A stretch of DNA of 64,000 nt, from contig NZ_CP033878.1 in assembly GCF_009690625.1 (NCBI RefSeq), positions 1,302,001 through 1,366,000 on the forward strand. The letters are read 5' to 3'. The position numbers and the translations under genes were made by a program. The DNA comes from Halorhabdus sp. CBA1104. Its GTDB lineage: Archaea > Halobacteriota > Halobacteria > Halobacteriales > Haloarculaceae. The notes beneath the pieces are model-generated. The model did not search any database. It saw only the letters and a list, made by a program, of their open reading frames with translations, and was not told where the DNA came from. Shown here piece by piece: positions 34,335 through 43,826 of the stretch; position 1 is the first letter of the stretch; each line of letters opens with the position of its first letter.

Positions 34335-36083
34335 ATGGCAGAGATCGATATCTCCGGGGACGACGATGACCCGGACGTAAACGTGTCTGCATCGGGATCA
34401 CGGCTGCCCTCCTTCCTGGGGACGCGGTTAGTGATCCTCGCAATCGTGGTCGGTGTGCTGTATCTCGTGCGGCCGCTGATCCACGGGATCGTCTATGCAA
34501 CACTGTACACGCCATCCGGACTGGTACTGTTCGGTGGTACCGCCGTCACGGCACTCGTCCTGTGGTTCCTCCCGCCCTGGCGGCTCGAACGTGACGAGAA
34601 GCGACGCAGTATGGTGTCAGTGCTGTTCGAAGACGACGAGTCACCAGCCGGAGACGTCCTCGCAAGTAGCGGGTCAGCGATGCGGAAACTTCGCATCTTC
34701 GGCGGGATCGTGACTGTGCTGTTCGTCCTCTCGGTTCTCGTCGGAATCCCAGCGGGGGCACTCGAACAGCGGACACTTGCCCAGCAGACGATGGCCGATG
34801 CGACTGAATTGGATGAGTTCCCGCAGGCGAACGCGAACAACCCGCGCGTGGTGCCACGCGAAGTCTCTGACGTGACGACCCGCGGGTCGGTCTCCTATCG
34901 GACACACCGTCTCGGGGCGAGCGACATCGCCAGACAGGAAGACGGCTCGCTGGCGTGGTCGTATCCGATCGAACCCGACGGGGCCAGAAACAAGCTGCTT
35001 GAAAATCAGCGGGGCGTCCTCGTCGCCAACATGACCTCGATGGACGAACAACAAATCACCGTCTACGAGGCCGATTTCACACACGGTGAAGGCATGTGGC
35101 TCCACCGCTCGGCCCGGTGGAACGTCAAGCTCGGCGGGTATCTCTCGAAGTACAACGACGAAGCCGTCGAGTTCAGCCACGACGGACAGCCCTACCTCTA
35201 TTACCCGAAGACGGGCCACGAGTGGCACCTGCTCCCGTTGCCACACACGACACCGAAGTGGAACGGTGGGGCCTTGGTCCACCCAGACGGGACGATCGAG
35301 CACCTCACGCCAGAGCAAGCACAGGAAAACGAAATTCTCGACGGCCAGCGGCTCTATCCGATGACGTTGACCCGATCCGAGATGGGGTCGCTCGGGTACC
35401 GTGAGGGGATCATCAACCAGTTGCCCGTCGTCGGCGCTCACGAGGGGCAAATCGAAGTCGCAGCCCTCCCGGAGGGAGCCAACAACGAACAGCCGTTCGT
35501 AATCGACCTCGAAGGCGAGCGGATGTCCTACGTCACGGCGATGGAACCGTACGGCGAAGATACGCGTGGGCTGGACGAAGTGTGGCTCGCCGACGCAGAG
35601 ACGGGCGAATACACCTTCTTCGGGACTGACGAGGAGACGCTGACTGGTCCCGAACGGGCGATGGGGATCGCTCGAAACGAAGACTCCCAGACTGGCTGGG
35701 GCGACAACTTCGTCGTCACCGAGCCAGTCCCGGTGACAGTCGACGGTGACCTCTGGTGGCACATCAAGGTCGCACCGACCGACTACACCGACGTGACGCG
35801 GAACGTCTTCGTCAACGCTGATGCGAACAACGCGATCGAACTCAGCGACGACACCGCAATCCGGGAGTTCATCCGGGGTGACATCGACGAAGACGAACTC
35901 ACCGCCGGCGAGAACGGCACGGATGTCCAGCCGGCACCGGACGGCGAGGACGTACTCTACTACGTCCTGATCACGAATGACAACGGTGAAGTCGTCGATC
36001 GGATCCCCGTCAAAGCGGGCCAGGATACCCAGATCGTCGCGCCAGGGGACGAACGCGCGACCGACAACGAGACGGCAAACTGA
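34335..36083 (+). CDS. Membrane protein with large soluble domain, function unknown
   Basis: 582 residues. Three hydrophobic segments (about 30-50, 55-78 and 118-142) are followed by about 430 residues without membrane spans. That domain is rich in Trp, Tyr, Gly and His (AWSYPIEPDG, YLYYPKTGHEWHLLPLPHT, WGDNFVVTEPVPVTVDGDLWWHIKV), with alternating beta-strand pattern, and ends in an acidic Asn/Thr-rich tail. No catalytic signature is recognised and I cannot name the family. By topology the large domain is probably outside. A signal-like small TM protein precedes it. Confidence 0.75.
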   Translation: MAEIDISGDDDDPDVNVSASGSRLPSFLGTRLVILAIVVGVLYLVRPLIHGIVYATLYTPSGLVLFGGTAVTALVLWFLPPWRLERDEKRRSMVSVLFEDDESPAGDVLASSGSAMRKLRIFGGIVTVLFVLSVLVGIPAGALEQRTLAQQTMADATELDEFPQANANNPRVVPREVSDVTTRGSVSYRTHRLGASDIARQEDGSLAWSYPIEPDGARNKLLENQRGVLVANMTSMDEQQITVYEADFTHGEGMWLHRSARWNVKLGGYLSKYNDEAVEFSHDGQPYLYYPKTGHEWHLLPLPHTTPKWNGGALVHPDGTIEHLTPEQAQENEILDGQRLYPMTLTRSEMGSLGYREGIINQLPVVGAHEGQIEVAALPEGANNEQPFVIDLEGERMSYVTAMEPYGEDTRGLDEVWLADAETGEYTFFGTDEETLTGPERAMGIARNEDSQTGWGDNFVVTEPVPVTVDGDLWWHIKVAPTDYTDVTRNVFVNADANNAIELSDDTAIREFIRGDIDEDELTAGENGTDVQPAPDGEDVLYYVLITNDNGEVVDRIPVKAGQDTQIVAPGDERATDNETAN

Positions 36084-36131
36084 CGGGGCAGTCGGGACAC
36101 CGATCGTTCGAAAATAGTCCAGCCGCGTTCC

Positions 36132-36689
36132 CTACTCGGCGTCTGCAGGCACGTCGAAGTCGTGGAAGTGTTCGCCGTTCTCCTTGCTCAGGATGTGTAG
36201 CGCGGCTGCCGCGCCGTCGCCCGCCGAAATGATGGCCTGCCACTCTTCGGCCCGGACCATCGCGCCCGTCGCGTAGGCATCCGCGACGCTGGTCTCCATC
36301 TGGACGGAGACGTCGACGACACCCTCGTCGGTGGTCGCACAGCCCAACTCCTCGGCCAGCGAGCGGTCAGCACCGGTCGCCAGAACGACGTACTCGGCTG
36401 TGTACTCGCTGTCCTCGGTTTCGACAGTGAATCCCTCGTCTGTCTCTGTGACGGCCGTGACTGGTTCGTCTTGGGAGCGGTTGACGCCGAACGCCTCGAC
36501 TTGCTCCCGAGAGACGTCCATGAACTCGCTGCCGTCCATCGACTCGATGCCGAGGTAGTTGAACAGGTGAGCTTTGTGCATCCAGGTCTCGTCGGTGTCA
36601 AAAACCGTCGTCTCCAGGCCGTTTTTTGCAGTGAACAGTGCCGCACTCAGGCCGGCGGGACCGCCGCCGACGACGATGACATCTGCCAT
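36132..36689 (-). CDS. Short FAD/NAD(P)-dependent oxidoreductase (thioredoxin-reductase-like fold)
   Basis: 185 residues, much shorter than thioredoxin reductases (about 320). It has the FAD-binding VIVVGGGPAGLSAALFTAK motif, the EYVVLATGAD motif and the C-terminal AYATGAMVRAEEWQAIISAGDGAAAAL segment that closes over FAD. The inserted NADPH domain and the redox-active CxxC of true TrxR are absent, so it cannot reduce thioredoxin in the usual way. It probably oxidises another partner or is reduced by one. It is divergent from the bPH2 gene pair. Confidence 0.8.
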   Translation of the reverse strand: MADVIVVGGGPAGLSAALFTAKNGLETTVFDTDETWMHKAHLFNYLGIESMDGSEFMDVSREQVEAFGVNRSQDEPVTAVTETDEGFTVETEDSEYTAEYVVLATGADRSLAEELGCATTDEGVVDVSVQMETSVADAYATGAMVRAEEWQAIISAGDGAAAALHILSKENGEHFHDFDVPADAE

Positions 36690-36942
36690 ACGAGAAGAAC
36701 AGTATCGCCGCCCAGATAAGCGTTGGTTCGACGACGATCCAAACCGCTCGATGCACGACCAAAGCGGGACCGAACGACGCCACCTTCCGGGGAGACTGGC
36801 AGCGTCGACCGATACCGTGGGCGAGTCCGCGTTTACGCACGCTAAACGCCGGGTACCCGACGCGAGCGGGCCACATATCGCGGCTTGCAGAGCCAGCAGT
36901 GTCCCACCACCGTTAAGCGATGGCCGAACGGAGGGGCGGGTG

Positions 36943-37560
36943 ATGACAGACACCGACCCGACGACTGGATCAGCCAACGAGGCCGAGGGTCCCGAGTCTG
37001 GGCGGAGCGGGGCCAAACACCAAGAGCGCTCACGGCCGGACGCCACCGAGAAGAGCGACACCGCCGCGACGGTCGATCGGGCACCGCTCCAGACCGATAC
37101 CCGGACGGTCGAAGCACGGGTGCGCTGGAAGTGGCTGTTGAGTGCTGTCTTGGCCGCCGCCGTCGTCGGCATCGTGATCGGGGCGCTCAGTGTCTTTGGC
37201 TTCGAGTGGGGGCCGCTGCCCGGTGTCGGTGCCTTCGTCCTCGTTGCCGTCCTCGGTGGCCTCTACGTCGTCGTCTTGTATCGCTCCTGGGAGTATCAAG
37301 TGCGGGAGGACGCGCTGTATCTCGAACGCGGCGTGGTCACGCACGTCACGAGCGTGATCCCGTTCGTGCGGATCCAACACATCGATACGAGCCGCGGGCC
37401 GGTCGAACGTGCCCTCTCGCTGTCCTCGCTGGTGGTCTATACAGCCGGGTCACGCGGAGCCGACGTGACGATTCCGGGACTGACACCGGCCGAGGCCGAG
37501 GAGCTACAAGATCGGCTGAAAGTGCTCGCAAAGGACACCGCAGACGAGGACGCCGTCTGA
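36943..37560 (+). CDS. bPH2 (PH-like) domain membrane protein, YdbS type
   Basis: 205 residues. An acidic/polar tail of about 60 residues precedes two membrane helices (WKWLLSAVLAAAVVGIVIGAL and GVGAFVLVAVLGGLYVVVLY) and one bacterial-PH-like domain (YQVREDALYLERGVVTHVTSVIPFVRIQHIDTS). ATG 36943 is preceded by GGAGGGGCGG. It is followed after 2 bp by the three-bPH2 protein, the usual YdbS-YdbT arrangement. The pair is membrane-bound; its exact role is unknown in the family. Confidence 0.85.
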   Translation: MTDTDPTTGSANEAEGPESGRSGAKHQERSRPDATEKSDTAATVDRAPLQTDTRTVEARVRWKWLLSAVLAAAVVGIVIGALSVFGFEWGPLPGVGAFVLVAVLGGLYVVVLYRSWEYQVREDALYLERGVVTHVTSVIPFVRIQHIDTSRGPVERALSLSSLVVYTAGSRGADVTIPGLTPAEAEELQDRLKVLAKDTADEDAV

Positions 37561-37562
37561 CT

Positions 37563-39062
37563 ATGCGACTCGATCCCCTCTCGATCCCCTACCGAATCGC
37601 CGAGAACAGTGTTCGAATTGGCGGCGCGATCGTCCTCGCCGGCGTGGCGGGGTCCGGTGGGTCCGGTGGGAGCTTCCTGCAAGGTGCGGTGATCTTTGTC
37701 GGCCTCGCTGCCATCGGCGTCGCGCTGGTCGCGGGCTGGGAGGTTGCCTACCACCGACGCTTTCGCTACGAACTCACGGGCGATACCTTCGACATTCACT
37801 CGGGCGTGCTCTCGAAACGCGACCGGGAGATCCCCTATCACCGCATCCAGAACGTCGACCTCCGTCAAAACGTGATCCAGCGCCTGCTCGGGATCGCCGA
37901 AGTCCGCCTGGAAACAGCCGGTGGCGGCCAGACGGAGGCCCAGTTGCAGTACGTCAACCGGGAAGAAGCGAGCCGACTCCAGGAGGAAGTCCCACGCCGT
38001 CGAGGCAGCGACGACAGCGAGGATGTCGACGGCCAACAGCAGCCAGCGGCCGCTTCCGGGCGAACACTGTTCGCGATCACGCCCCGAGAACTGGGGATCC
38101 TGGGCATCGTCTCGATGGACCTGCGGCTCGTCCCGCTGTTGCTCGGGGCACTCTCGATTTTCGGGCCGACGATGATCGCCGAGATCGTTCCCGACACCGA
38201 GCAGTTGTTCCTCGTCGGCCCGATCGTCGGGGTCGGGGCGATCGTCGCCACGGCAGTATTGAGCGGCATCATCTCGGTGTTGCGCTATTACGACTTCCAG
38301 TTATATCGGCGCGGAGAGGAATACCGCTACGAGCGGGGTCTCCTCCAGCGATTCAGTGGGTCGATCCCCGTCGAGAAGGTCCAAACGTTGTCGATCCGTG
38401 AGAACGTCCTCGCACGGTGGCTGGGGTACGCCAGCCTGACGATCGAGACGGCTGGGTATTCGCCCGAACAGGGCAGCGGTGCACGGTCACAGGCGGCGAT
38501 CCCGATTGCCGAACGCGACCGGGTGCTAGAACTGGCTCGCTCGATCGAGCCGATCGAGGAGTTCACGTTCGAACGGCCGCCCAAACGGGCGCGACAGCGA
38601 TATGCGGCCCGGTACCTGCTCGTCGTCGGTGTGCTGGTCGCGGGGGCCTACGCGATAACGCTCCATCCCGACGTAGCCGGTCCGTGGTACCTGACCGCCC
38701 TGCTCGCCGTCGGAGTCCCCATCGCCGCCCATCTCAAGTGGCGCCATCGTGGGTACTACCTCGGCGAGGAGTACGTCATCACGCGCAATGGTTTCTGGAG
38801 CCAGCGGATCACGATCGTTCCCGCCTATCGCGTCCAGACGGTCGTCAGTTCCCGGTCGATCTTCCAGCGGCGTCGTCGACTGGCGTCGGTGGTTATCGAC
38901 ACGGCAGGGTCGAGTAGTCTGCGCGGTGACGATGCCGTCGCCGCAGACATCGACGATGCCGTCGCGACAGAACTTCGAGAGGCTGTCGGCGATCGACTGC
39001 AAACAGCACTGACCACGCGTCGATCCGAAACCAGCGAGCAGTCCGAGCCAGCGTCTGCTTGA
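37563..39062 (+). CDS. Membrane protein with three bPH2 domains, YdbT type
   Basis: 499 residues. Three PH-like repeats, each next to paired membrane helices: about 60-145 (RYELTGDTFDIHSGVLSKRD), 240-320 (YRYERGLLQRFSGSIPVEKV) and 395-475 (EYVITRNGFWSQRITIVPAY). All share the pattern of a strand, then I/V-P-hydrophobic-x-R/K-V/I-Q, then a helix-breaking R. ATG 37563 directly follows the upstream stop. The paired gene order argues for a complex in the membrane; no substrate is known. Confidence 0.85.
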   Translation: MRLDPLSIPYRIAENSVRIGGAIVLAGVAGSGGSGGSFLQGAVIFVGLAAIGVALVAGWEVAYHRRFRYELTGDTFDIHSGVLSKRDREIPYHRIQNVDLRQNVIQRLLGIAEVRLETAGGGQTEAQLQYVNREEASRLQEEVPRRRGSDDSEDVDGQQQPAAASGRTLFAITPRELGILGIVSMDLRLVPLLLGALSIFGPTMIAEIVPDTEQLFLVGPIVGVGAIVATAVLSGIISVLRYYDFQLYRRGEEYRYERGLLQRFSGSIPVEKVQTLSIRENVLARWLGYASLTIETAGYSPEQGSGARSQAAIPIAERDRVLELARSIEPIEEFTFERPPKRARQRYAARYLLVVGVLVAGAYAITLHPDVAGPWYLTALLAVGVPIAAHLKWRHRGYYLGEEYVITRNGFWSQRITIVPAYRVQTVVSSRSIFQRRRRLASVVIDTAGSSSLRGDDAVAADIDDAVATELREAVGDRLQTALTTRRSETSEQSEPASA

Positions 39063-39149
39063 GGACACCTGAGAGTCGGCGAGTCGTCCCGGATCGAGAC
39101 GTCACCAGCCGGCCAAACAGCTAAGGGAATCGCCCGACCCACCGGAAGT

Positions 39150-39227
39150 ATGCAAGACTCGGTGCTGAGTCGGTTGCGAAGCGTGGCGGCCCCGAAACAG
39201 TTGGGATGGACCTGGGTGGTGAGCTGA
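39150..39227 (+). CDS. Possible 25-residue leader peptide before the ABC gene
   Basis: A short frame from ATG 39150 reads MQDSVLSRLRSVAAPKQLGW and ends WTWVVS, with TGA at 39225-39227. GTG 39230, a good start for the ABC ATPase, follows 2 bp later. This layout fits translational coupling but may be chance; a 25-residue frame is weak evidence. Confidence 0.3.
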   Translation: MQDSVLSRLRSVAAPKQLGWTWVVS

Positions 39228-39229
39228 TC

Positions 39230-40015
39230 GTGCCGGCGATCGAAACCGACGGCCTCACCAAACGCTACGGTGACCTGCGGGCGCTGTCTTCGCTCTCGCT
39301 GTCCGTCGAGCAGGGGTCGTTGTTCGGGCTGCTCGGCCCGAACGGATCGGGCAAGACCACGACGATCGGCCTGTTGACAGGCCAGCACCAACCGGACGCA
39401 GGCAGCGCACGCGTCCTGGGAATCGATCCCGTCGCGAGTCCGCTCGACGTCCGGGAAGCGGTGGGCATTCTTCCCGAGCGGGAGGATCCACCGAGTTTCC
39501 TGACGCCGCGGGAGTACCTCCGGTTTGTCGGTGATGTTCGGGACCGAGACGACATCGACGATCGGATCGGAGAGTGGGCACAGCGCCTGGAGTTCACGGC
39601 GGCCCTCGACACCACCGCGGCGGCCCTCTCGGAAGGCCAGCGCCAGCGCGTGATGCTCGCCCAGGCGTTCGTCCACGACCCCGACCTCGTGTTCATCGAC
39701 GAGCCGCTGGTCAATCTCGACCCGATCCTCCAAGAACGGGTCAAAGAAGAATTGCGCGCCTATCGTGAGGCCGGGAACACGGTCTTTCTGTCGACGCACT
39801 TCGTCGATGTCGCCGCCGACCTCTGTGATCGCGTCGGGATCCTCGACGGCGGACACCTCCAATCGACGAGGGACACGACGGCCCTCGACACCGACGACCT
39901 TCGTGAGTACTTCGTCGAAACTGTCGAGAAGAGTGCGGGATCGACGGCACGTGGGTCGCGTGGATCGGCCACCGGAGCCGACGATAGCAGCCAAGCGGGG
40001 GCCACAGACACGTGA
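39230..40015 (+). CDS. ABC transporter ATP-binding protein (ABC-2/exporter type)
   Basis: 261 residues from GTG 39230 (starting VPAIETDGLTKRYGD); ATG 39206 is an alternative that adds 8 residues. Walker A LLGPNGSGKTTT, Q-loop GILPEREDPPS, signature LSEGQRQRVMLAQ, Walker B LVFIDEPLVNLDP and the switch His in FLSTHFVDVA are intact. The signature is LSEGQ rather than LSGGQ, common in this exporter class. The C-terminal 40 residues are low-complexity Ser/Gly/Thr. It overlaps the permease start by 4 bp. Confidence 0.88.
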   Translation: MPAIETDGLTKRYGDLRALSSLSLSVEQGSLFGLLGPNGSGKTTTIGLLTGQHQPDAGSARVLGIDPVASPLDVREAVGILPEREDPPSFLTPREYLRFVGDVRDRDDIDDRIGEWAQRLEFTAALDTTAAALSEGQRQRVMLAQAFVHDPDLVFIDEPLVNLDPILQERVKEELRAYREAGNTVFLSTHFVDVAADLCDRVGILDGGHLQSTRDTTALDTDDLREYFVETVEKSAGSTARGSRGSATGADDSSQAGATDT

Positions 40016-41391
40016 GTCTCCTCGGTGAAATGATTCGCGAGGAGTGGCGACTGCATACACAACTGTTTGGTGGTCGCCGGTTTGGCGCGTTCCCGCTTGC
40101 GGTGTTCGCTCTCGCTGCCGTCGGGCTCTCACTCCTCTCCGATCTCGGCGTGGGTCGTGGGACCGTCGTCGGTGGCCTGCACGTCCTCGTGGCGTTTCTG
40201 GGGCTGCAAGTTGGAACGATCGGCCTGATCGGACGGGACGCGATGGAAGCCGTGTTTGGCGAACTGACGTTGCTCGTCAGCAGTTACCGGACGCTCCCGA
40301 TATCCTGGCGCCGACTCCTGGCGACGTTCGTCCTCAAAGACCTGCTGTACTACTCGGGACTCGTCGTCGGGCCACTGGCGATCGCTGACGCCGTTCGAGC
40401 GATCGTCGCGGGGACGTCCCTGGGAGAGGTCCTCTTGTTGTGGGTGACGCTGGCCGGAGCGTTCGCGCTTGGGGTCACGGTGAGTCTCGCAGCGGTCGCC
40501 ATCGGCACACGGAGTCGGCTCGCGCTGGTGGCCGTGATCGGCCTGTTCGCTGTGGCGATCTTCGGCACTGACATCGAGTTCCTTGCGTTTACGCCGGCTG
40601 CCTTTTACGGAGACCCCACGCTCGCGACTGGCCTTCGCGGGGCGACGCCACTGGTCGTGAGTGGTCTCGTCGCAGTTGTGTTGTTCGAACCGGTCGAGTC
40701 CGGACAGCGACCCGCAAGCTGGGTCCCGGCCTTGCCGGTGGGCTATGGTGTCGCCGGCCGAACGCTCAGGGAGGTCGCCCGCTCGGGTGGGTCTGTCTGG
40801 AAAGTCCTGTTCTCACTGTCGGTCTTCGGGGCGGTGACGGGCTGGTTGCTGGTCGTCGTTGCCGACGCCGCAGGGCTTGAAATTGCTCCCGGTATCGCCT
40901 TCGGGACGCTACTGGGGCTGGGAACGTTCACGACCTATGCCTGGGTGATGCAGTTCGACACACCCGGAGAATACCGTCGCTACCCACTCCCAGCGAGGCG
41001 ACTGTTGGGTGGCAAATTGCTCGCGTTTCTCGCCCTGGCAGTCCCGAGTGGGCTGGTCGTGCTCGGGGCGGCCAGCCTGTGGTTTCGGCCCCAGGACTTG
41101 CTGGTGGGCGTGTTCGTCTTCCCGGCGGTTGCAGTGTACGTCTTTGGCGTCTCGGTACTGCTCGCCGGGCTGTCACCGACGGCCCTGCTGTTCGACGTGG
41201 CCCGGTTTTCTCTCTTTGGCGTGGGGATAGCGATGGTTGCAGTCCCACTCGTTGTCCTGGCGCTCGTCGCGGGACGGTACCCGACGATTGCACCGCCCCT
41301 GGCGGTCGGGATCGCCCTGCTGGCAGGCGTCGTGGGGATCGCAGTTGCGGATCGGGCCGGGCCACGCTGGCGAGATCGGACACGAGGCTAG
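40012..41391 (+). CDS. ABC-2-type multi-span permease
   Basis: 459 residues starting with GTG 40012, inside the stop region of the ATPase gene. It has about 12 hydrophobic segments with short loops and two similar halves (LRDSC-free, Leu/Val/Gly-rich). No solute-binding protein gene is near, so the pair is an exporter rather than importer. The substrate is unknown; polysaccharide, lipid or antimicrobial export are possibilities that the sequence does not separate. Confidence 0.8.
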   Translation: MSLLGEMIREEWRLHTQLFGGRRFGAFPLAVFALAAVGLSLLSDLGVGRGTVVGGLHVLVAFLGLQVGTIGLIGRDAMEAVFGELTLLVSSYRTLPISWRRLLATFVLKDLLYYSGLVVGPLAIADAVRAIVAGTSLGEVLLLWVTLAGAFALGVTVSLAAVAIGTRSRLALVAVIGLFAVAIFGTDIEFLAFTPAAFYGDPTLATGLRGATPLVVSGLVAVVLFEPVESGQRPASWVPALPVGYGVAGRTLREVARSGGSVWKVLFSLSVFGAVTGWLLVVVADAAGLEIAPGIAFGTLLGLGTFTTYAWVMQFDTPGEYRRYPLPARRLLGGKLLAFLALAVPSGLVVLGAASLWFRPQDLLVGVFVFPAVAVYVFGVSVLLAGLSPTALLFDVARFSLFGVGIAMVAVPLVVLALVAGRYPTIAPPLAVGIALLAGVVGIAVADRAGPRWRDRTRG

Positions 41392-41507
41392 GCCGACCCG
41401 AATCGATCACACAGTAAACAGAACCATTTTCTGCTGGGCATCGAAATACGCATACGACTCGGTGGGTACCCGGAATCCGGGGCGAGACCGAACAGGAGCT
41501 GACAACG

Positions 41508-42896
41508 ATGGCTAACACGATACCGATTCGAACACTCGTCGTCGACGATAGCGAGTTCTTCGCGGAGATGACCGCCGAAACGTTGCGGACCGATCACGAT
41601 ATCGATACGGTCGCGGAGACATCCGTCGAGGACGCGTTAGCATTGCTCGATGACGAGCCGATCGACTGCATCGTCAGTGACTACGAGATGCCTGATCGCG
41701 ACGGCCTGGATTTTCTAGAATCCGTCCGCGAGCAGTTCGGGGATATCCCGTTTATTCTCCTGACCGGCCGCGGTGACGAGACGATCGCCAGCGAGGCCAT
41801 CGCGAGAGGGGTCGCGGACTACCTGCTCAAGCTCGAAGTCGTCGAGGACCAGCAGTACGGTCGACTGGCAAATCGAATCAGCAAGGTAGTCTCCCAACAG
41901 CGCGCCCAGCGGAAACACGAGTTACTCGTCGAGAACTCGCCTGACGCCATCGCTCAGGTCGCTGCCGACGGGGAGTTACTGACGGTCAATCCCGCCCTGG
42001 CGGCCATCGTCGATGCCGACCCAGCTAGCCTTGCGGGACAGCGCCTCCAGTCGGTACTGGGCGAGGTGGGCCGATCCAGGCTCGAAACGGGTCGCCAAGC
42101 CCTCGAAAACGACGCGACAGAGGGGTGCGAAGACGTCTACGGAGAGCGTCGCTATCACAACCTGTTCGTCCCGGTCGACGTGCGTGAGGATCGCCGATCG
42201 TTCCAGATGATCTCCCGAGATGTCACCGAGCGAGTCGAACACGAGCGCGAGGTCCGCCACCAGAGCGAGCGACTCGAAACGTTTGCCAGCGTCGTCAGCC
42301 ACGATCTTCGCAATCCCCTGACCGTCGCGTTGAGTTCCCTCGAACTGATCGAACGCGACTGTGACGTCGACCCGGCGATCGCCGATCGGGTGGACCGATC
42401 GCTGACGAAAATGGAGCACATCATCGACGACGTGCTGGCGCTTGCACGACAGGGCCGGGCCGATCACGACCCGGAGCCGGTATCCCTCTCGACGGTTACC
42501 GATCGCGCCTGGGAGAACGTCGCCAGCGACGGGGCGACCGTCTCAGTCGAGACCGGACTAACGCTTGCGGCCGATCCCGGCCGTCTCCAGGAGTTACTCG
42601 AACACCTGTTCGAGAACGCAAGCAACCATGGTGGTTCGACTGTCGCCGTCGAAGTGGGAGCGCTCGAGGACGGGTTCTACGTAGCCGACGACGGCGAGGG
42701 CATCCCGGCGGACGATCGTGAGCACGTGTTCGACCTCGGGTTCTCGACCAGTCAGAAAGGGACGGGGATGGGGCTGTCGATCGTCGAACAGATCGCCGCC
42801 AGTCACGACTGGTCGATCGGCGTCACGGCAGCGGACAGCGGCGGCGCACGGTTCGAGATCACGGGCGTCGATGTCCGCGAGACAGACAGCGCGTGA
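41508..42896 (+). CDS. Hybrid sensor histidine kinase (receiver-PAS-HisKA-HATPase)
   Basis: 462 residues. The N-terminal receiver is intact: acidic pair Asp13-Asp14, phospho-acceptor Asp58 in IVSDYEMPDRDG, Lys108 in YLLKLEV. A PAS domain follows (about 137-245), then the HisKA helix with phospho-His265 in SHDLRNPL, and the HATPase with N-box ENASNH, G1 DDGEGIP and G2 GTGMGLSI. There is no TM helix, so it is cytoplasmic, with the receiver placed as input. The cognate regulator is not adjacent. Start ATG 41508 is preceded by a purine-rich GGAGCTGACAACG. Confidence 0.92.
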   Translation: MANTIPIRTLVVDDSEFFAEMTAETLRTDHDIDTVAETSVEDALALLDDEPIDCIVSDYEMPDRDGLDFLESVREQFGDIPFILLTGRGDETIASEAIARGVADYLLKLEVVEDQQYGRLANRISKVVSQQRAQRKHELLVENSPDAIAQVAADGELLTVNPALAAIVDADPASLAGQRLQSVLGEVGRSRLETGRQALENDATEGCEDVYGERRYHNLFVPVDVREDRRSFQMISRDVTERVEHEREVRHQSERLETFASVVSHDLRNPLTVALSSLELIERDCDVDPAIADRVDRSLTKMEHIIDDVLALARQGRADHDPEPVSLSTVTDRAWENVASDGATVSVETGLTLAADPGRLQELLEHLFENASNHGGSTVAVEVGALEDGFYVADDGEGIPADDREHVFDLGFSTSQKGTGMGLSIVEQIAASHDWSIGVTAADSGGARFEITGVDVRETDSA

Positions 42897-42944
42897 TCTC
42901 GCCGAACCGTCGCGGTTTTGCCTGCCACTACCCTAGTCGTCACG

Positions 42945-43730
42945 ATGACACTCGCCGGTGCAGTAGTCGACCTCGACGGCACAGTCTACCGGGATGGCGA
43001 GGCGATCGACGGCGCAAGCGACGGGATCGATCGCCTGCGCGCGGCGGGCAGAGATGTCCTCTTCGTCTCGAACAGTCCCGTCCACAGCCCCGAATCCTAC
43101 GTCGATCGACTCGCAACCATCGGCGTCGAGACCAGCCCGGAGCAAGTTCTCTCTTCCGGGGTCGTCACGGCCGAGTTTCTCGTCGACGAACACCCCGACG
43201 ACACCGTCTTTCTGATCGGTGACGACGGACTCGGCGAGCAGTTGCGCGCGGCCGGCATCACCTGCAGTGAGGACCCGGCCGAGGCCGACGTCCTCGTGGC
43301 CTCCTACACGACAGCCTTCGACTACGACGACATGGTGGATGCTCTTCGCATCCTCGAACGGCCGGTCCCGTTCTACGGGACTGATCCGGACCGCACGTTC
43401 CCCGGCGCTGACGGCAAGCCCCTGCCAGGATCGGGGTCGATCGTCCGCGCGATCGCTGGGACGGTCGGGCGCGATCCGGACCGAATCTTCGGCAAGCCAT
43501 CGGCACTGATGGTCGACGCCGTGGGGCAGCGATTGGCGGGACCGACCGAATCGTCTCTCGTGATCGGTGATCGCCTCGGAACTGATATCGCACTCGGTGA
43601 GCGAGCCGGAATGACGACCGTCCTCGTCCGGACTGGGATCGACGACGGGCCGGACCCCGACGGCGATATCTCGCCGGATTACGTGATCGACTCGCTGGGC
43701 GACATCGAGACGGTTCTGGCGGATCTGTAG
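42945..43730 (+). CDS. HAD-superfamily subfamily IIA phosphatase (NagD-like)
   Basis: 261 residues from ATG 42945 (MTLAGAVVDLDGTVYRDG). Motif I DLDGT contains the nucleophile and acid Asp; motif II FVSNSP; a cap domain in the middle; motif III Lys in FGKPS and motif IV GDRLGTDIALG with the metal Asp residues. The fold dephosphorylates small phosphomonoesters such as nucleotides or sugar phosphates; the substrate is not evident. The start lies 48 bp after the histidine kinase gene. Confidence 0.9.
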   Translation: MTLAGAVVDLDGTVYRDGEAIDGASDGIDRLRAAGRDVLFVSNSPVHSPESYVDRLATIGVETSPEQVLSSGVVTAEFLVDEHPDDTVFLIGDDGLGEQLRAAGITCSEDPAEADVLVASYTTAFDYDDMVDALRILERPVPFYGTDPDRTFPGADGKPLPGSGSIVRAIAGTVGRDPDRIFGKPSALMVDAVGQRLAGPTESSLVIGDRLGTDIALGERAGMTTVLVRTGIDDGPDPDGDISPDYVIDSLGDIETVLADL

Positions 43731-43771
43731 GGACCGCGCCCAAGCGACCGTCGAGCGCGACCGCCGGCAAA

Positions 43772-43781
43772 AGCTTATATC
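43772..43781 (+). promoter_or_regulatory. TATA box for the DJ-1/PfpI gene
   Basis: AGCTTATATC is about 50 bp before ATG 43827, predicting a transcript start near 43800. Inferred by pattern. Confidence 0.45.
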
Positions 43782-43826
43782 ACTATCGACCAGTATGATA
43801 GCTGCGCAACACGCGCAGTGATTCAC

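Noticed and set aside
36132-36689. Thioredoxin reductase
   Set aside because: The protein is too short and has no CxxC or NADPH domain.
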